Positions 5,296 through 6,926 of a stretch of 6,926 nucleotides of DNA are shown here, piece after piece. Positions within the stretch are counted from its first letter, which is position 1; the number at the start of each line of letters is the position of its first letter. The notes beneath the pieces were generated by a model, which was not told the DNA's origin, made no database searches, and saw nothing but the letters and a program-made list of their open reading frames with translations. The position numbers were made by a program, and so were the translations under genes. This DNA comes from Desulfovibrionaceae bacterium UBA6814 (GTDB lineage Bacteria; Desulfobacterota; Desulfovibrionia; Desulfovibrionales; Desulfovibrionaceae), in NCBI GenBank assembly GCA_002452635.1, contig DKEU01000172.1, positions 1-6,926 of the forward strand, given 5' to 3'.

Positions 5296-5961
5296 ATGTC
5301 CGTTGTGGATTCCACCCTGCACGTCGCCCGCCCGACGCGTTCCGCAGCCTGGCTCGACACGCTGCAGGTGCTCACCGGCGCGGGGCTGGTCCTGTTCATG
5401 TGGTCGCACATGATCCTGGTCTCCAGCGTTCTTCTCGGAGAATGGGCCATGGACGGTCTGGCCTACTTCTTCGAGGCCACCTTCATGGCCCAGGTGGGCG
5501 GCCCCGTCATCTTCGCGGTGATGCTGTTCCACTTCCTGCTGGCCGCCCGGAAAATGCCCTTCCGGTTCTCGGAACTCACCGCCTTCTGGAAGCATTCCAA
5601 GCTCATGCGCCACACCGAGACCTGGCTGTGGCTGGTCCAGGTGGGCACCGCCCTGGTGGTGCTGGTGCTGGGCTCCATCCACATGTGGACCGTGCTCACC
5701 GACCTGCCCATCAGCGCCCAGAAGAGCGCGGCGCGCATCCAGGGCGGCTGGTGGCTGGTGCTCTACCTGTTCCTGCTTCCCATGGTGGAGCTGCATGTGG
5801 GCATCGGGTTCTTCCGCATCGGGGTCAAGTGGGGCTTCATCAAGCGCCGCGACCGCTCGAAGATGAAACGCTTCGAGAACGGCCTGACCCTGGTGTTCGT
5901 GGCCATCGGCCTCCTGACCCTGCTCCGCTTCCTCTTCATCACCCTCGTGACGCAACAGTAG
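5296..5961 (+). CDS. frdC: Fumarate reductase/succinate dehydrogenase dihaem cytochrome b subunit
   Basis: A 221-residue membrane subunit of a Wolinella-type menaquinol:fumarate reductase. It has five hydrophobic helices (about 22-45, 67-85, 112-134, 152-172, 195-217). Four histidines, H38, H79, H129 and H167, one in each of helices I, II, III and IV, match the haem b ligands H44, H93, H143 and H182 of Wolinella succinogenes FrdC. E60 falls at the equivalent of E66 (menaquinol oxidation). E165, two residues before H167, corresponds to E180 of the transmembrane proton path. The subunit anchors FrdAB to the inner membrane and carries electrons between menaquinone and the iron-sulfur subunit. 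GGAGG lies 5 nt before the ATG. frdA starts 9 nt downstream, giving the order frdC-frdA-(frdB). Whether the enzyme runs mainly as fumarate reductase or succinate dehydrogenase in vivo cannot be read from sequence. Confidence 0.93.
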   Translation: MSVVDSTLHVARPTRSAAWLDTLQVLTGAGLVLFMWSHMILVSSVLLGEWAMDGLAYFFEATFMAQVGGPVIFAVMLFHFLLAARKMPFRFSELTAFWKHSKLMRHTETWLWLVQVGTALVVLVLGSIHMWTVLTDLPISAQKSAARIQGGWWLVLYLFLLPMVELHVGIGFFRIGVKWGFIKRRDRSKMKRFENGLTLVFVAIGLLTLLRFLFITLVTQQ

Positions 5962-5970
5962 GGGGCCGCC

Positions 5971-6926
5971 ATGATCGAAACCTTCATCACCGATTTTTTG
6001 TGCATCGGCGCGGGCCTGGCCGGCGAGCGCGCGGCCATCGAGGCCGCCGGCGCCGGCTTTGACGTCATCTGCCTCTCCCTGGTGCCGGCGCGGCGCTCCC
6101 ACTCCTCGGCCGCCCAGGGCGGCATGCAGGCGGCGCTGGGCAACTGCGCCATGGGCCAGGGCGACTCCCCGGACGTGCACTTCACGGACACGGTCAAGGG
6201 CTCGGACTGGGGCTGCGACCAGGAAGTGGCCCGGCTCTTCTGCGACAACGCGCCCATCGCCATGCGCCAGATGGCCTTCTGGGGCGTGCCCTGGAACCGG
6301 GTGGTGGCGGGCAAGTCCCACTACTTCAAGGGCGGCGAGAAGTTCGAGAAGGAGGAGCTGAAGGAGAAGGAGGGGCTCATCACCGCCCGCTCCTTCGGCG
6401 GCACGGCCAAGTGGCGCACCTGCTACACCTCCGACGGCACGGGCCACACCGTGCTCTACACCATGGACAACGTGGCCGCCAAGCTGGGCGTCAAGGTCCA
6501 CGACAAGGTGGAGGCCATCGCCCTGGTGCACGACGGCGACACCTGCATGGGCGCGGTGGTGCGCTGCCTGAAGACCGGCAAGCTGCGTGTCTACCTGGCC
6601 AAGGCCACCATGATCGCCTCGGGCGGGTTCGGCCGCATCTACCGCGAGTCCACCAACGCGGTCATCAACGACGGCGGCGGGCACATCATCGCCCTGGACA
6701 CCGGCGTGGTGCCCCTGGGCAACATGGAGGCGGTGCAGTTCCACCCCACCGGCATCGTGCCCACCTACATCCTGGTGACCGAAGGCTGCCGCGGCGACGG
6801 CGGCACCCTCCTGGACGTGAACCAGGAGCGGTTCATGCACATCTACGAGCCGGCCAAGGCCGAGCTGGCCTCGCGCGACGTGGTGTCCCGCTGGATGGTG
6901 CACCACATCCGCGAGGGCAAGGGCGT
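5971..6926 (+). CDS. frdA: Fumarate reductase/succinate dehydrogenase flavoprotein subunit, N-terminal part (cut by window end)
   Basis: An open frame with no stop runs to the window edge and gives 318 residues of about 620-650 expected. GAGLAG (13-18) is the FAD dinucleotide-binding loop. HSSAAQGG starts at H44, the covalent FAD-attachment His (H43 in Wolinella FrdA). Catalytic-site motifs follow: QFHPTG (H258), TEGCRGDGG (270-278) and SRDVVSR, with R302 at the position of the proton-donating R301. The near one-residue offset throughout shows very close collinearity with the Wolinella-type enzyme. No signal peptide is seen, so it faces the cytoplasm, unlike periplasmic flavocytochrome c fumarate reductases. 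It reduces fumarate to succinate (or the reverse) with electrons from FrdB. A G-rich ribosome site overlaps the frdC stop region. frdB is expected next. Confidence 0.96.
   Translation, partial: MIETFITDFLCIGAGLAGERAAIEAAGAGFDVICLSLVPARRSHSSAAQGGMQAALGNCAMGQGDSPDVHFTDTVKGSDWGCDQEVARLFCDNAPIAMRQMAFWGVPWNRVVAGKSHYFKGGEKFEKEELKEKEGLITARSFGGTAKWRTCYTSDGTGHTVLYTMDNVAAKLGVKVHDKVEAIALVHDGDTCMGAVVRCLKTGKLRVYLAKATMIASGGFGRIYRESTNAVINDGGGHIIALDTGVVPLGNMEAVQFHPTGIVPTYILVTEGCRGDGGTLLDVNQERFMHIYEPAKAELASRDVVSRWMVHHIREGKG

Noticed and set aside
2699..5413. 904-residue plus-strand open frame
   Set aside because: Low-complexity Arg/Gly/Pro-rich shadow running across four recognised genes, caused by high GC content.
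5086..6906. 606-residue minus-strand open frame opposite frdC and frdA
   Set aside because: His/Gly/Val/Ala-rich antisense shadow with no recognisable domain. The plus strand carries clear FrdC and FrdA.

Overview
The window is about 70% GC and protein-coding almost throughout. Its closest fit is a sulfate-reducer-like Desulfobacterota (Desulfovibrionaceae-type) chromosome. This is inferred from the Wolinella-type dihaem fumarate reductase in the order frdC-frdA, the DUF362 protein and the very high GC at third codon positions. No rRNA, tRNA, CRISPR array, insertion sequence or phage gene is visible.

Layout: (1) The left edge (1-140, +) holds the last 45 codons of a Txe/YoeB-family mRNA-cleaving toxin. 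Its antitoxin would lie outside the window. (2) A convergent, tightly packed minus-strand cluster (2588 down to 159) encodes 5-formyltetrahydrofolate cyclo-ligase, then a stand-alone CsoSCA-like carbonic anhydrase, then the PgeF/YfiH multicopper-oxidase-like protein. The gaps are 2 and 1 nt. (3) A short divergent intergenic region (2589-2678) separates this cluster from a plus-strand run (2679-5165): a YfcE-like metallophosphoesterase, exodeoxyribonuclease III, a DUF362 protein and a 71-residue two-helix membrane protein. A GC hairpin (5167-5184) probably ends this run. (4) A leader with a perfect TTGACA box and an 11-bp hairpin precedes frdC (dihaem cytochrome b) and frdA (flavoprotein, cut by the right edge). 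frdB is expected just beyond.

How the genes work together: frdCA(B) is a respiratory menaquinol:fumarate reductase/succinate dehydrogenase. The middle plus-strand genes mix DNA repair (exonuclease III) with proteins of unknown role and look like a housekeeping operon. The minus-strand cluster joins folate salvage, CO2/bicarbonate interconversion and envelope-precursor or purine housekeeping. The most unusual gene is the carbonic anhydrase: its zinc and catalytic-dyad motifs match the carboxysomal shell enzyme CsoSCA, but it lacks much of the N-terminal region and no carboxysome gene is nearby. I found no clear evidence of a wholly new multi-gene system. The best leads are this carbonic anhydrase cluster and the structured frd leader.
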